Below, piece by piece: positions 63,512 to 64,000 of a stretch of DNA of 64,000 bases. Made by a program: the position numbers and the translations under genes. Source of the DNA: Pseudomonas sp. MWU15-20650 (GTDB taxonomy: Bacteria; Pseudomonadota; Gammaproteobacteria; Pseudomonadales; Pseudomonadaceae); NCBI RefSeq assembly GCF_023242475.1, contig NZ_JALJFG010000010.1, forward strand, positions 1 through 64,000, written 5' to 3'. The notes beneath the pieces are model-generated. The model was given only the letters and a program-made list of their open reading frames with translations, had not been told where the DNA came from and made no database searches. Every line of letters begins with the position of its first letter. Within the stretch, counting starts at the first letter, position 1.

Positions 63512-64000
63512 ATGGAACTGCGCCCCTGGGCCGTACTGCTGGGCTTCACGCTGCTGCCGAGCCTGTCGTGGGCCGCCGGCAAATGTGAGCACCTGGTGAT
63601 CACCGGCAGCCCGGACGCACCGCCGTTGTTATGGCGCGACCCACAAGACCCGACGCACCTGATCGGCGCCACTGCCGACGTGCTGCAGCAGGTCGGCAAG
63701 GACCTCGGGCTCAAAGTCGACCTGCTCTACGGCGGTAAACGTTCCCTGGCCCTGGATGAAGTGCGCAGCGGGCGCATGGACATCCTCGCCGACGCGCCGT
63801 TGAACCTTGGTGAGCTGGAAAACTTCGACTACATCCACCCGGCGTTGGTGCAGATCGACTACCTGGTCTGGACCCGCAAGGACTCACCCCTGGTCTACAC
63901 CACCGCCGCCGACTTGCACGGGCACAAAGGCGCGGTGTCGGAGCGCGCCCGTTTGAGCGCTACGTTCGAAGCCTTCGCCGGTCAGCAGCTCACCCTGCAA
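63512..64000 (+). CDS. Periplasmic solute-binding protein, family 3 (partial, runs off window)
   Basis: The first 163 codons of a gene cut by the window end. MELRPWAVLLGFTLLPSLSW followed by AAGK is a signal peptide. The mature part has the fold of amino-acid ABC binding proteins or related sensors: GATADVLQQVGKDLGLKVDL, then LALDEVRSGRMDILADAP and NFDYIHPALVQIDYLVW. GGAG lies upstream of the ATG. Ligand and transporter partners are outside the window. Confidence 0.82.
   Translation, partial: MELRPWAVLLGFTLLPSLSWAAGKCEHLVITGSPDAPPLLWRDPQDPTHLIGATADVLQQVGKDLGLKVDLLYGGKRSLALDEVRSGRMDILADAPLNLGELENFDYIHPALVQIDYLVWTRKDSPLVYTTAADLHGHKGAVSERARLSATFEAFAGQQLTLQ

Overview
The window is chromosomal DNA of a Pseudomonas, most likely of the P. 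fluorescens group. The evidence is the high GC content, the gene content and order (flgZ-flgN-flgM-flgA / cheV-cheR / flgBCDE; nrdA with an RstAB-like pair and PcpS; phoPQ-dctA; rne / rluC-HAD-sppA / yceF / yceD-rpmF-plsX-fabD-fabG-acpP-fabF-pabC-mltG-tmk-holB-tatD; etfD / etfBA), and REP/REPIN sequences with the GTGGGAGCGGGCTTGCTCGC core typical of this group. No rRNA, tRNA, prophage, insertion sequence or CRISPR array was seen.

Layout. 0.3-9.4 kb: an MFS transporter, then flagellar and chemotaxis genes (c-di-GMP brake, FlgN/FlgM/FlgA, CheV/CheR, rod and hook genes), with recognisable sigma-54 and sigma-28 promoters. 9.7-13.1 kb: nrdA (class Ia ribonucleotide reductase) on the minus strand with a long, heavily structured leader preceded by NrdR-like and DnaA boxes. 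13.5-19.1 kb: two two-component systems flanking a phosphopantetheinyl transferase. The second is PhoPQ, preceded by a small exported protein and four GTTCAG repeats in 11-bp phase. 19.1-23.6 kb: an AraC regulator, dctA (sigma-54 promoter) and an xdhC-mocA pair. 23.7-30.3 kb: rne with a predicted leader of about 0.7 kb, divergent from rluC-HAD-sppA. 30.4-41.1 kb: yceF, then the long yceD-to-tatD fatty-acid, cell-wall and replication cluster, closed by an sRNA on the minus strand that I identify as RgsA. 41.4-44.4 kb: TetR, MoaA-like, lipoprotein and DUF1285 genes.

44.5-48.7 kb holds a compact four-gene unit (GntR regulator, ADP-ribosylglycohydrolase-like hydrolase, NCS1 permease, PfkB-family kinase). 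It resembles E. coli yegTUVW and has no assigned substrate. 48.7-51.8 kb: three small minus-strand genes, an MFS transporter and a GNAT acetyltransferase. 52.0-57.3 kb: an L-arabinose-type operon (SDR, araFGH, IclR). 57.3-59.5 kb: an alcohol dehydrogenase and an AraC regulator. 59.5-63.4 kb: the electron-transfer flavoprotein genes (ETF-ubiquinone oxidoreductase divergent from etfBA) with a PsrA-like operator. The window ends inside a periplasmic binding protein gene.

The most striking observation is that the predicted sRNA (40961-41078, minus) carries a 20-nt stretch that is complementary at 19 positions to the ribosome-binding region of acpP, about 6 kb upstream in this window, and at 13 of 15 positions to that of rpmF in the same gene cluster. 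Other points are the absence of pilZ from between holB and tatD, a junction where flgE lacks flgF and nrdA lacks nrdB, and a nrdA leader with motifs that partly resemble a cobalamin riboswitch. All assignments are from reading the sequence; no database search was run.
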